From contig OOIN01000003.1 of the NCBI GenBank assembly GCA_900323505.1, positions 1,736,001 to 1,800,000 on the forward strand: 64,000 nucleotides of DNA, in the 5' to 3' direction. The notes under the pieces were generated by a model. That model ran no database searches, was not told the origin of the DNA, and saw nothing but the letters and a program-made list of their open reading frames with translations. Positions 1 through 10,362 of this stretch are shown here, one piece after another (positions within the stretch are counted from its first letter, which is position 1; each line of letters opens with the position of its first letter). This stretch comes from Ustilago trichophora. Lineage: Eukaryota; Basidiomycota; Ustilaginomycetes; Ustilaginales; Ustilaginaceae. A program made the translations under genes and the position numbers.

Positions 1-651
1 CTTGGCGATGCGATACGATCGAGTCTGGAGTTGGAAGGGGGTCAAAAACAAAGGGAGAAGATGACAATACTCGCTCAGCATTAAATAGCGCACGATCACA
101 GCTCGTAGAGGAAAGGTCATGCGACCAAAACTTCCCGGGGCCATTATCGCTCAAGCTCGATGCCTGCCGAAGTAGTCTTCCTGTGTCAAGGCCAAAAAGT
201 GTCTTGTGCCCTCGGAACTCTATCTTGACGAAAGTGCTCGTTAAGCACCACATGTCTCGTTTAGCAGTATTGCCGTGAGCGCCGACCAAGAAGCCGCGAT
301 CCGCCCTGGCGTGTCGCTTTCGCGGATTGACTTGTTCGAAATGACGGCGTAACATTTAGCTATTTTTTTCTTTTTTTTTTTGGTGAAGAAAGATTTCGGT
401 GAATTTCGTCACCGTTGCCATGGGCGCTGCTGCTTTCCTTGTGGGGGTGGCAATCTTTCTTGCCGTGTTCGGGTCTGTGCGGTAGAGCTTTGCATGATTG
501 TCGGCAATTTTGTCCACTTCCACCGGAAACTCGAGCTGCTTCCTTCAATTTCTTCTTGGATCTTCTGAGAAGGACCTTGATGGAACCTCTTGGTGTCCAG
601 CAAGATCAATCTTCCCTCCTCACCATCATCGCAACTTCCCACACAGCCAGG
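1..651. other. Intergenic/upstream region of the FGGY kinase gene
   Basis: I see no convincing coding sequence. The stretch 361-380 is a T-rich tract. An in-frame ATG at 580 would extend the kinase by 24 residues, but the conserved domain begins right after the ATG at 652. The rest is probably promoter and 5' UTR. Confidence 0.5.
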
Positions 652-2694
652 ATGACGACGGAAAGCTCCAAATTCTACTACATCGGTGTCGACGTGTAAG
701 TGTCTCGTTTCTTCCTTCATTGGATCAGATCAAAGATGCTGACTCCAGAGATGGTTTCGACTTGCCTCGCGATTGGCAATGCAGCGGCACAGGCTCTGCA
801 AGAGCAGCCCTTGTCGATGACGACGGGAACATTCTCGCCGAATCTACCCATGCCACTCAGACATACCGCCTCGAGTCGGACGCGCGCATCTTCGAACAGT
901 CGACTTCGGACATCTGGTCTCAGATCAAGCTCGCCATCACCCAAGTCGTCGCTGCGTCCAAGGTCGACCCTGCGCTCATCAAAGGTCTCGGCTTCGATGC
1001 AACCTGCTCGCTCGCTGTCACGGACTTCAGCGGCAATCCGATCGCCGTCACACCTCAGTCTTCCAGCGCTTCTGCCGAATGGGGCCCCGGCGAACGCAAT
1101 GTGATCCTGTGGGCCGACCACAGAGCAGAAGAAGAAGCAGCATTGATCAACTCGACTGGATCAAAAGTGCTCAACTATGTCGGGAAGACCATGTCGCTCG
1201 AAATGGAGATCCCCAAGATTTTGTGGTTGAAGAAGCACATGCCAAGCGAGCTTTTCAAGCAGTGCATGTTCTTTGATCTTCCCGACTATCTTACGTACAA
1301 GGCGACGGGATCGTTGGCGAGGAGCAACTGCTCGTTGGTTTGCAAGTGCTCGTACATCCCTCCCGGTGTGGATGGATCGGAGCTCGGATGGCAGCCCGAG
1401 TTCTTTGACCAGATTGGCCTGTCGGAATTGGTCAAGGACGATTTTAAGCAGTTGGGCGGTGTGCCCGGTCGCAATGGCATTGTGCTCACGGCTGGTCAGC
1501 CAGTGGGTGATGGTCTTACCGCTCAAGTCGCCGCTGAGCTCGGTCTACTTCCGGGTACAGCTGTCGGATCGGCTTTGATTGATGCCTATGCCGGCTGGGT
1601 GGGCACCGTTGCTGCCCCGGCTACCAACCCTGTCTCTGAAGCCAATAACCACCCCTCGCTCATCAGCTCGCAGAACCGCCTCGCAGCCATCGCCGGTACC
1701 AGCACATGCTACTGCGTTCAGTCCCCCGACGGTATCCTCGTCGACGGCGTGTGGGGACCCTACAAGCACGCCGTCTTCCCTGGTCTGTGGATGAACGAAG
1801 GCGGTCAATCCTCCACAGGCCAACTGATCGACTTTATCATCGACACGCATCCTGCTGCTCCCACCCTCCGCACCATCGCCTCGGAGACAAACCGATCTCC
1901 TTTCACAGTTCTCCACGACAAGATCGACTCTCTCGCCGAAGCTTGCTCCCTCGCCCACGCCTCGTACCTCACCAAGGACCTTTTCATCTATCCCGATTTC
2001 CACGGCAACCGTTCCCCCCTGGCCGACTCCCAAATGCGTGGTATGATCACCGGTCTCAAGCTCGATCGCTCCGTCGCCGATCTGGCGCTCAAGTACTATG
2101 CCACCCTGGAAGCCATCGCGCTGCAAACACGTCACATTGTGGAAGAGATGAACGCAAAGGGTCACAAGATCGATTCGATCTACATGAGCGGTGGACATGT
2201 TAAGAATCCCGTATTCATGCAGTTGATCGCGGATGTTTGCGACATGCCGGTGCAGCTACCGTTCAGTTCGAGTGCAAGCGTCGTCGCCGGCTCGGCGATT
2301 TTGGGTAGATTCGCAGCCGACGTCAAGGATCCTCAAGGATCGAATGCTAGCGGTCAGCATGCTCCGAAACAAGCGACAAGCATCAAGGATCAGAAGATTG
2401 CAGAGGAGAGCTCGTTCAAGTACAAGGACCATCTTTGGGATCTGATGGTGAGGATGACCAAGCCAGGTACGTTGGTCTTCCCGCAGAAGGATGAGAAGCT
2501 GAGCAAGTTGCTCGACGTCAAGTACAAAGTGAGTCTTCCATAAATCAGAACAGCAAAAGTTAGGGAGCGTGTCCACGGAGCGAATCAGCTGACAAAATCT
2601 TTTCCTGCTCCTACATCATCTGATGCAGATCTTCCGAGAATCGATCGTCATCCAGCGCAAGTGGAAGTCGATGGTCGCCGAAGTGACAAACTGA
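652..2694 (+). CDS. FGGY-family carbohydrate kinase (human FGGY / yeast YDR109C type)
   Basis: Predicted sugar or sugar-alcohol kinase of the ASKHA fold, which phosphorylates a pentulose-type substrate with ATP in the cytosol; the substrate is inferred from family members described as D-ribulose kinases. The gene needs two introns, 696-784 and 2529-2628, giving exons 652-695, 785-2528 and 2629-2694 and a 617-aa protein. Splicing restores the phosphate-binding start YYIGVDVGTGSARA (residues 9-22). The C-terminal ATP-site signature MSGGHVKNPVF lies near residue 482, preceded by GTSTCY. The last exon supplies a short basic tail ending in VAEVTN. Length is between human FGGY and the longer yeast homologue. 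An upstream in-frame ATG at 580 is possible but adds only low-complexity sequence. Confidence 0.9.
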
Positions 2695-2884
2695 GCCACA
2701 TCCAGCAGCTTATCGGTGTGTTTCTCAGTCCCTCGATCCGCTCCTCTGGGTATATCTACACTCTTGTCACGTATAAGTCTTGATGGAATTGGGACAAATC
2801 CAAAAAAAAAAATGCTCTATGAATGTGTCTAAAAATTGATGTGCTCCCATGATTATTGTACAGATGCTAGTGCTGAAAGGCGAT

Positions 2885-3570
2885 CTAAAGAAGCTTGAGG
2901 TTGCCGGTGAGCTGGTTCATGAGCGAGACGGGTGCTGGGCCGAGGCCGAGGACTGTACGTGTGTTTGGTGCGATCTGTGTGCGCCCGCTGCGTAGGGCGA
3001 GTCAATGAGAAGATGGGAGAGAGATACGTCAGTACTGGATTGGACCCGCATTTCGGCTGCTTTTAGGGTGGATACTCACGCATCAATGATACTCCTGGCA
3101 GCGATTCCGAGCTCGTTTGCCTTCTTCTCGAGCTCGAGCATCTTGTCCTCATCCGGACACTTGACTGCAACTTTCGCCTGACCTCTCCTCTCCCATTGCT
3201 TGACGAACTTGGGCGTCACCTTGGTCGCCAACTTGTACACGGCCAACGTAGCATGTCCACACTGGGCAGCGATCTTGCCCTTTTCCATCTTGATATCCAT
3301 CCTGACGGCCAGGATCATCTTGCACTCTTCGGCCTCCATTCCGGTACCCGAGGACTTATAGTTGTCAGAGATAGCCGCGAGCTCCTCGTCCGAGTCAAGG
3401 TCAGATTCGTCGTCGGAAGAGGTGGAGACGATGCGGCGAGAGTGGGCGTTGTACGAGACTAGCGAACGACCCATGCCGGCAAAGTAGCCGATGGTGAGGG
3501 ATGCGATGGAGACTGCGATGATTGTAGGCAGCATAGCAGCTGATGATGATGATGTTGTGGGTATCGACAT
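2885..3570 (-). CDS. PTH2: Peptidyl-tRNA hydrolase 2, membrane-anchored
   Basis: Cleaves peptidyl-tRNAs released prematurely from ribosomes. Exon 1 is 3080-3570 and exon 2 is 2885-2987, with intron 2988-3079; together they encode 197 aa. Residues 14-34 form one hydrophobic segment, matching the N-terminal anchor that places Pth2/PTRH2 proteins on the outer mitochondrial membrane. An acidic Ser/Asp linker follows (residues 50-70). The catalytic domain starts near residue 82 with [20 protein letters not shown] then AQCGHA. The second exon is required because it carries the conserved ending [19 protein letters not shown] to the terminal LTGNLKLL. It is convergent with the kinase gene, whose stop is 190 bp away. 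A T-rich (sense strand) tract at 3660-3760 probably belongs to its promoter. Confidence 0.93.
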
Positions 3571-4648
3571 GGTGAATGATGCGTTTGCTGATGAGGGTGA
3601 TGGCAGTCAAGGTTGGAAGAAAGGAAAGATGAAACAAAAGTGTTGATTCGGGAAACGGGAATTGGCCGGGCGAAAGAAAAAAAGGGAAAATCGGAAAATA
3701 AAATTGAAAAAAAAATTAATTGAAAAAGCAGTCGGAAAAATTGGAGAAAAAGAAAATCATGTCAGCTGGCGTGGAAAGGGTGGGCCTTCATCCTGACCAT
3801 CAAACAATAGAGAGTCCTCGCATGATTCGACTCTTGTCCTTCCCGTCCTGATAGACATGTCTACTGCTTTGTGTGGTATAGAGGAGCAAGTGCGTGGGAT
3901 CGGTTCCACAGACAATGGGTTCAGCCACACAAAGGACCCACAGCATTCCAACGTGGAAGCACAACAGGTGGTGGCACAAACAGCTTGTCTCTATTGATGG
4001 GCCCTCCCCTCGGTGTCTTGTGCGACCTAGAAACTCTCCGGCTTTGCACAACCAGGAACAGCGGCGTTGCTAGGTACAGTATAAGTTACATCACAGGTGA
4101 TCGGGTGCCGAAGAGAGTGGGAGAGCAAGCAAAAGCCAAAGACACCGAAATGGTTGGAACCGAAGGCGGGTCGGATTTTGAATTTCGTTTTTGGGTGAGG
4201 GTTGGAACATGATGTCGTGTGAAGTTGTGGAGCAAAGGCAGTTGACCAGTGTTTTCCTATCTCACGACATCATTGACAGAGGAGTGCCGCGAGCACTGGC
4301 ACCAATTGGAAGAAGAGAAAACACAAAGAAAAAACAAAAACAGCAGTCAACGTGGGGTGTGCTATGCATTCTGTACGTCGCCCCTTCTCACGGGCCAGGA
4401 AGTGAGTTCATCGATCGCCCCGAGACGAAAGCAGTGTGTGCGTGTGTGTGTGACAGTGACTGAGATCAAGTGCCTTCCTGCGACTCAGCCGTTTGATAGC
4501 CGTGCACGTACATCGACCCACACTCTAGTTTCTCGGTCCGCCGCCCAGCTGCCCAGAAGAACCGTCGCCATATAAACCCCATTCTTCCCTACCTGTCACT
4601 TCCATTTTCTCTACCTACAACTCATCCCCTCTAACATAATCGACAAAC
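3571..4648. other. Divergent intergenic region between PTH2 and the zinc dehydrogenase
   Basis: No credible coding sequence. A strongly A-rich stretch (about 3668-3760) lies next to PTH2. A short GT-rich repeat is at about 4436-4451. A TACAGTA motif is at 4075-4081. The TATA box of the downstream gene is at 4571. Confidence 0.55.
4571..4576 (+). promoter_or_regulatory. TATA box of the zinc-dependent dehydrogenase gene
   Basis: TATAAA sits 73 bp upstream of the ATG at 4649 and is followed by a pyrimidine-rich leader, the usual layout of strongly expressed fungal genes. Confidence 0.6.
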
Positions 4649-5865
4649 ATGCCTCGCGGATACGGTATCGCTGACACCAAGAACTGGACCGACTTCAAGG
4701 TCTACGACTTTGATCTCAAGAAGGAGACCGATGATGATGTCGACATTGCCATCACCCACTGTGGTGTTTGTGGTTCCGATGTCCACACCATCTCGGGTGG
4801 CTGGGGTCCTCTGAAGCACGACTTCTGCATTCCCGGGCACGAAATCGTTGGTATTGCCACCAAGGTGGGCAAGAACGTCAAGGACATCAAGGTTGGCGAC
4901 CGTGTTGGTGTTGGTGCCCAGGTTGGTAGGTACTTTGTTGCATCGACCTCGTCCAAGGCCCGTCGGCCCCGCCTATTTCATCTCTCTGCAGCTCGAAATG
5001 AAATTTGCGCAGCCTGACGCTTTTGTCCAAATGAAGAATTCACTCACACCATCTTTTTTGTCTTGACCATTCTTCAACAGACTCTTGCGGAAAGTGTGTC
5101 CCTTGCAAGGACGAAGAGGAACAGTACTGTACAGAGGCCCTCGTAGACACCTACAACAGCCAGCATCACTGCGGTACGAACGCGCAAGGTGGGTACTCTA
5201 CCAACATCCGAACCCAACAGCAGTTCGTCTTCCCCATTCCCGAGGCGATCAAGTCGGAGCACGCCGCTCCTATGCTTTGCGGTGGTCTTACCCTCTTCTC
5301 GCCCTTGATCCGCAACGGTGCTGGTCCTGGCAAGCGTGTTGGTATCGTTGGTATTGGCGGTCTTGGTCACTTTGGTGTCATGTTTGCCCACGCCCTCGGT
5401 GCTGAGGTTGTTGCCATCTCGCACTCTCCCCGCAAGAAGGAGGACGCTCTCAAGATGGGTGCCTCCGAGTTTGTCTCCACCGGAGAGAACCCCAACTGGG
5501 CCGAAGAGTACAAGAGCAAGCCTTTCGACCTGATCATCAACACGGCCTCGTCCAACGCTGTCGACCTCCCCTCGATCCTCAGCACCCTCAAGGTGCACGG
5601 CCGTCTCATTTGCGTCGGCATGCCCGAGGACGTCTTCAAGGTTCGCATCCAAAACTTTGCCGGCAACGGATGCCTCATGGGTTCCTCCCACATTGGTAGC
5701 AAGAAGGAGGCTCTCCAGATGCTTGCCTTGGCCGCCGAGAAGGGCATCGAGCCTTGGGTCGAGGTTCTCCCCATGAAGGACTGCTCCAAGGCCGTCAAGC
5801 GTGTCGAGGACAACGACATTCGTTACCGATTCGTGCTCGAGCAGGACATTGAGAAGAACAACTAA
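4649..5865 (+). CDS. NADP-dependent cinnamyl-alcohol-type zinc dehydrogenase (ADH6/7-like)
   Basis: Zinc medium-chain dehydrogenase that reduces aldehydes (cinnamaldehyde, furfural, branched aldehydes) with NADPH. Exons 4649-4925 and 5081-5865 give 353 aa, the usual length; intron 4926-5080 is relatively long. Catalytic zinc ligands are visible as GVCGSDVHT (Cys41) and GHEIVG (His64-Glu65). The structural-zinc loop CGKCVPCKDEEEQYC follows directly after the splice junction. The Rossmann motif GIVGIGGLGHFG lies around residue 185. The family assignment to the CAD subgroup rests on these motifs and the length; the physiological substrate cannot be read from the sequence. A clear TATA box and pyrimidine-rich leader suggest strong or inducible transcription. 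Confidence 0.93.
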
Positions 5866-6413
5866 GTCCTTCCTCAATTGGCTGCAAGGGTCTCGGTGTC
5901 ATTCATGCTAGGGCTATCAAACCTTAATCTTATCATACAAATCAAAATGCCCCAAATCGGCAGTGAATACATTCCTACTTGAGCCAGGCTCAATACACAC
6001 TTGAGAAGCGATCTGAGTTGGGCTTGTGGGCTTGTCACTCATCTCCTGAAAAGAGGATTGATCCACCTCGGAGCTACCTCCTGAAACCACACCGGGCGGC
6101 TCTAGGAGGTGGCTCCGAGGTGGATCAATCCTCTTTCTAGGATATGAGTGAAAACATCGCACTGGGGCTTCCACAGTGTTACGCAGCTTCCACAGCCTGA
6201 ATACGCAGTTTTTGCCGCCTGCCAAAAAAGCAGTTTAGGCAAGCACAGCCGCGAAAAGTGGTCCAGCAGAGCGACATCGGCTTCAGAAGTGATGTACAAT
6301 TGATGATTCAAATAGCAACTGATGCGTAAGAGTCCGAAAACTGCGAACAAGAGAACTAGAGATATAACGGTGGCCTTGTCGACCTATTTTTTGGAATGTC
6401 ACAGGAGCAACGT
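5866..6413. other. Convergent 3' intergenic region
   Basis: It holds the large hairpin at 6036-6150 and a short direct repeat of GCTTCCACAG at 6167 and 6186. I see no gene. Confidence 0.55.
6036..6150. repeat. Long imperfect inverted repeat (hairpin) between convergent genes
   Basis: Left arm 6036-6082 and right arm 6104-6150 are reverse complements at 43 of 47 positions. The inner 33 bp have one mismatch. The loop is 21 bp. There is no obvious target-site duplication on either side. It lies between the 3' ends of the dehydrogenase gene and the arsenite carrier gene. It could be a foldback (MITE-like) remnant or a shared terminator/RNA-processing element. Confidence 0.9.
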
Positions 6414-7730
6414 CTACTTCTCCAGATCGGCCCCTTCCATCTGCCTTCTCTCCAGGCTCCTATCCCATTGCAGCCGCTTGCCGACGAACATGGCGACCCA
6501 GCTCAGCACCAGCAGCACGGGCACCTCGACCAGTGGCCCAATCGTCGCAGCCAATGCCTGATCCGACCCGACTCCAAACACTGCTACACACACCGCGATG
6601 GCCAACTCAAAGTTGTTGCTTCCCGCTGTGAATGCCTGGACCACTGCCATCTGATAGCCCCACTCTGTCTTGCCATATCGCACCGAAAGCCACCAGATGA
6701 GAACAAAGCTGCTCGTCCACATGAGCGCAAAGTAGAGCACGAGAGGCACAAAAGTGCGGAATACCGGACCGAGGTTGTCCAAGATATGCTGGGCTTGCTC
6801 TGCAAAGATGATGATGATGGTATAGAGCAGAGCGATGAGGGAAAGGGGTCCGAAGAAGGGGAGGAATTTCTTGTGGAAAAAGTCACGACCGAAGAGGCCG
6901 AGTACGAACAAGCGGGTGAAAATGCCGGCGGCTAGCGGGATTCCGAGGTAGATGGCTACAGCAATGGCGACGTCCGAGTAGTCGATGTTCAATCCATCGT
7001 CGTGAGAGATGACGTTGATGAAGAAGACGGCGAAGGGGGCGTAGAGGACGATTTGGAGGATCGAGTTGACAATGACGATGATGGCGCAGGTGTTGCTGTC
7101 ACCACGAGCGATCTTGTTCCAGATCATGACCATGGCAATGCACCGCGCGAGACCGACCATGATGACTCCCACTCGGTAGTTGTCCAAATCGGGCAGGGTC
7201 GCCCAGGCAAGACCAAGCATGAGGAACGGACCGAGAACCCAGTTGAGGACGATCGACATGGCGAGCTGGTACCAAAGGCGCCGAGTCGCAAACATCTGCG
7301 GTAGTCGTTCGTACTGGACCTTTGTAAGGATAGGCCACATCATAACAATCAACCCCACTACAAGTGGGGCCGAAACGCCGCGAAAGTTTCCTGCTGAGAG
7401 ATTGCGTGCTGCATTGGGGGCAAATTCGCCAATGATCACACCGAGGATCATGGCGAGGATGATGAAGAGCGATAGCAGACGGTCGAGCCATCCGAGGGAA
7501 AGAAGCACACCTTTTGCGGCGCCGGTCGAGTCACGAGCATCCTGGAGTGCAGAACGAAGCTTGGGCACACCGCCTTTCGGGTCGAGAATCAGTCCATCCT
7601 CGTCGTGAATCTCTGTGTCGGTGTCGATGGTGCTTGACATGGTGCTTGCGTGCTGGCGCTGGGGCTTGTGATGGATTGGGCTGGTGGTGGCTCTGCTTTC
7701 GAGTTGCGCGTGCAACGTGGAGCTGGACAT
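6414..7730 (-). CDS. ACR3: ACR3-family arsenite efflux carrier
   Basis: Plasma-membrane carrier that exports arsenite (and probably antimonite). The intronless reading frame encodes 438 aa from the ATG at 7730; a second in-frame ATG at 7640 is an alternative. After a polar N-terminus of about 80 residues there are about ten hydrophobic segments. The essential cysteine of the family is present in GLARCIAMVMIWNKIARG. The conserved glutamate is present in FTAGSNNFELAIAV. No arsenate reductase (ARR2) or arsenic regulator is adjacent, unlike the yeast cluster. The 958 bp upstream contain three copies of a near-palindromic motif that may be regulatory. Confidence 0.95.
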   Translation of the reverse strand: MSSSTLHAQLESRATTSPIHHKPQRQHASTMSSTIDTDTEIHDEDGLILDPKGGVPKLRSALQDARDSTGAAKGVLLSLGWLDRLLSLFIILAMILGVIIGEFAPNAARNLSAGNFRGVSAPLVVGLIVMMWPILTKVQYERLPQMFATRRLWYQLAMSIVLNWVLGPFLMLGLAWATLPDLDNYRVGVIMVGLARCIAMVMIWNKIARGDSNTCAIIVIVNSILQIVLYAPFAVFFINVISHDDGLNIDYSDVAIAVAIYLGIPLAAGIFTRLFVLGLFGRDFFHKKFLPFFGPLSLIALLYTIIIIFAEQAQHILDNLGPVFRTFVPLVLYFALMWTSSFVLIWWLSVRYGKTEWGYQMAVVQAFTAGSNNFELAIAVCVAVFGVGSDQALAATIGPLVEVPVLLVLSWVAMFVGKRLQWDRSLERRQMEGADLEK

Positions 7731-8072
7731 GATCGCAGCAAATTGACAGCCTCGGGTCACTTTCGGGCGTTGGTATGACTCGAGTTGCTGTCAAGTCAAT
7801 CTGGGATATCCCTTTTAACGTCGATCGAGATGGTGAGTGATGTAGAGAGAGTAGGTATCGAGAGCGGGCCTAGTGGACCATCTCATTAGCATTTGTTGTG
7901 GCGGTCGAAAGGAAAAGATTTGAAGTTTGAAGGATGCATCATATATGAATGCATCTGTCCAAGATCAGAATCTTGAACCTCAACAAAAGCGTACAGCGGG
8001 ACAGGGCGGAATTCAATGAGCATTCAATCTGCAGAGCGGAACCAGAGGTCAAGCTTCAACATGTGGAAAGCC

Positions 8073-8405
8073 GAATTTCAAATTGCTTTCTGCGCCGTTC
8101 ATACTTGCAACTTTCTTCCTCCAGCGCTAAGTTACAGTACTCCCGCGCCCAAGCTCGGAGCGTTTCTCGGAGGCCCCAACACAGAGAGCGGAAAGTGAAT
8201 TTGAAATTTCTTTTGGTCACGTTCTTGGGCTCCGAATTCCGATCCTCCTCTTCCTTCTCCTTCTCCTCCTCCTCTTTCTCTCGTTTCGAATGTGCCAAGC
8301 TCTTTGACCGATGGACGTACTGTACAGTACGTAAGGTTCACAGCTACGAATCCAGCGTTCGAGAGGAATGTGGCACAGCGCGCGCCAAATGCGAATTTGA
8401 AATTC
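8073..8405. promoter_or_regulatory. Three near-palindromic GAATTTSAAATT motifs upstream of ACR3
   Basis: GAATTTCAAATTG is at 8073-8085, GAATTTGAAATTTC at 8197-8210 and GAATTTGAAATTC at 8393-8405. The core is a palindrome around one central G/C. They lie about 345, 470 and 665 bp upstream of the ACR3 start codon. A role as binding site for a dimeric regulator is inference. Confidence 0.35.
8315..8332. repeat. 18-bp perfect palindrome containing TACTGTA/TACAGTA
   Basis: ACGTACTGTACAGTACGT reads the same on both strands. It belongs to the recurrent TACTGTA motif family seen in several intergenic regions of this window. Confidence 0.6.
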
Positions 8406-8688
8406 AAAAGCTTATCTGATTCGACCTCTCCAGTCATCTCAAATCTCACTTTGCCACCTTGACGTCGGTGTCATTCACAAAGCTGGATCAACTTCAACGG
8501 CGTCTAAAATTCAGACGATGCACACAATTAGACGAGAGAGAGCAAAGTATCAACGGAGATAACATTAAACAAGCAAACAACTTCCTTTCCGTAAAGACCG
8601 AGAGAGCAAGATCAAGGAAGGTGGGTATAGAGCCGTGCACTATAGCAGCGCGCGCAAGAATCAAAGAGTGTGGATTGGCCGATGCGAT

Positions 8689-10362
8689 CTAGTCATCTCG
8701 AGCCTGAACGCGCACCTTGTAAGGGTTCTTGATGGGCAGAGTCAACGAGTCGTCGTAGGTCGGCTCGTCGTTCTTGAGCGCCTGCTGGTCGAACTTGACA
8801 TCAAAGTTGCCAAGGATCTCTGCCACGACGGCGCATCCTTCGTACGTTGCCAGCGTCTGGCCGAGGCAAAGCCTGGGACCAGCGTTAAAAGCGTGGAAGA
8901 GGTACTGCGAGTAAGTCTTGATGCCGATCGAGCCGTCGTTGCGCTCCTCGATGAAGCGTTCCGGCTTGAACTGCTCGCAGTCTTCACCCCAGAGTTCGGG
9001 CATACGAGCCATGGTGTGGTCCTGCCATGTCACCGTCTCACCCTTCTTGATGATCAGGTCGGGGAGCTTCTGTGCGGTGGGGACGGCGTTGGGGGCGACA
9101 TCGGCATCCGAAGTGGGCTGAGCGTAGGGTCGGATGACATCGTCCTTGACCGCCAACTTCAAGTTCTTAGGTACCGAAGGGTGCAGACGCAGAGCCTCGA
9201 GGAAGCAAGCCTGCACGTAAACGAGCGAATTGAGGTCATCGTAGCCCATGCTGCGGAAGTCAGCACCAGCGCCAAGCTTTTCGTGAATCTCTTCGCGCGC
9301 CTTCTCGACGCATTCGGGGTTCTTGGAGAATTCGTAGAAGAGCCAGCCAAGCGCCTGTGCCGTGGTGTCTCGACCAGCGATGAGGAAGTTGAGCACAACA
9401 GGCAGCAACTCGTCACGACCCAAGTTCTGTTCCATGAAGAGAGCGAGAAGGTCCTTGTCACCTTTACCCGAGGCAGCTTGAGCCTCACCACGCTTGCGAG
9501 CAGCGAGACGAAGATCGATGATCTCGTAGCAAAAGTTGTGCAGCTCCTTGATAGTCTTTCGCATCTTCCTACCCTGAGCCGAGAACAGTTCGGTGAATCT
9601 GGCGAGAGGGTCCACGAATCGCTCATCCATGACACGCTGAGCGTAGTCGAAGTTGGCAGCGAACTCAACCACCTTCTTCAAACCCTCAACGTCGGAGGGC
9701 AGACACTTGATGTCGGCGCTGAAAGCCATCAGCGAGAACGAGCTGAGCGTGAATCGGAAGAAAAGATCGGGAAGATCCACCTCGACATTCTTCTTGCTAG
9801 CGTCCTGGAAGAGCTTGTTGAGGTTACCGAGATCGCGCTGGATGGTGTTCTGAACGTGGGTCCTGAAGTTACCGACGCTGAAAATGTGCGATGCCATCTT
9901 GCGCTGCTTCTTCCAGACCTCACCATCGGCAACAAAGATGCCGTGAAGGCTCATGACGTCGCCCATGGACTTTTGGAAGTAGGCGCCCTTGACGTAGTTT
10001 TCAAAGTTGGTCTTTTGCACCCAGCGAATGTACTCGGGGCGGTTGATCGAGGTGACACGACCGCCGAGGTAAGGCAAGGTGGCTGCCCAGGGCTGGCCAC
10101 CAGCGCCAATGGACTTTTGCATGCGAAGGAACTCATCGAGGAAGCGACGGCGTTTCGACGCAATGTCGAGGAGGAAGACGAGGTTGCCGACCAGCGGAAG
10201 CGCGTTGGGCACTTCTTTGATGCCCTTTCGGTGACTGGCAAAGATGTAGCGGTCGGGTGCGATGAGGCAGAGAAGTGCAAGGATGAGGACCGACCCAATG
10301 GCGATATGGGTGGGTGTGAGGTGCTCAAAGGAGCTCTGAACAGTCGGGAGGAGGAGCGACAT
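8689..10362 (-). CDS. Cytochrome P450, CYP52/CYP63-like (fatty acid or alkane hydroxylase type)
   Basis: Heme-thiolate monooxygenase predicted to sit in the ER membrane. The intronless gene encodes 557 aa from the ATG at 10362; the open frame extends upstream but without another ATG. One hydrophobic anchor is present at about residues 20-37. Motifs in order are the oxygen-activation helix FLIAGRDTTAQ, the K-helix ExxR in FLEALRLHP, the PERF-type motif FKPERF and the heme loop FHAFNAGPRLCLGQ with the axial cysteine. The AFNAGPR form of the heme loop is typical of fungal CYP52/CYP63 enzymes that hydroxylate alkanes and fatty acids; the actual substrate is inferred. A TATA-like CTAAATAC lies about 70 bp upstream. 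Confidence 0.93.
   Translation of the reverse strand: MSLLLPTVQSSFEHLTPTHIAIGSVLILALLCLIAPDRYIFASHRKGIKEVPNALPLVGNLVFLLDIASKRRRFLDEFLRMQKSIGAGGQPWAATLPYLGGRVTSINRPEYIRWVQKTNFENYVKGAYFQKSMGDVMSLHGIFVADGEVWKKQRKMASHIFSVGNFRTHVQNTIQRDLGNLNKLFQDASKKNVEVDLPDLFFRFTLSSFSLMAFSADIKCLPSDVEGLKKVVEFAANFDYAQRVMDERFVDPLARFTELFSAQGRKMRKTIKELHNFCYEIIDLRLAARKRGEAQAASGKGDKDLLALFMEQNLGRDELLPVVLNFLIAGRDTTAQALGWLFYEFSKNPECVEKAREEIHEKLGAGADFRSMGYDDLNSLVYVQACFLEALRLHPSVPKNLKLAVKDDVIRPYAQPTSDADVAPNAVPTAQKLPDLIIKKGETVTWQDHTMARMPELWGEDCEQFKPERFIEERNDGSIGIKTYSQYLFHAFNAGPRLCLGQTLATYEGCAVVAEILGNFDVKFDQQALKNDEPTYDDSLTLPIKNPYKVRVQARDD

Larger units (their letters stand above)
7731..8688. other. ACR3 upstream region / P450 3' region
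   Basis: No supported coding sequence. It contains the three GAATTTSAAATTC-type motifs, an 18-bp palindrome and a pyrimidine-rich tract (about 8238-8283). Confidence 0.5.

Noticed and set aside
48..56. ACAAAGGGA, identical to the pheromone response element bound by Prf1 in Ustilago maydis
   Set aside because: A single copy 600 bp from a metabolic kinase gene. The complement of the same 9-mer also occurs inside the flavin oxidoreductase coding region (about 26725), so chance occurrence is likely.
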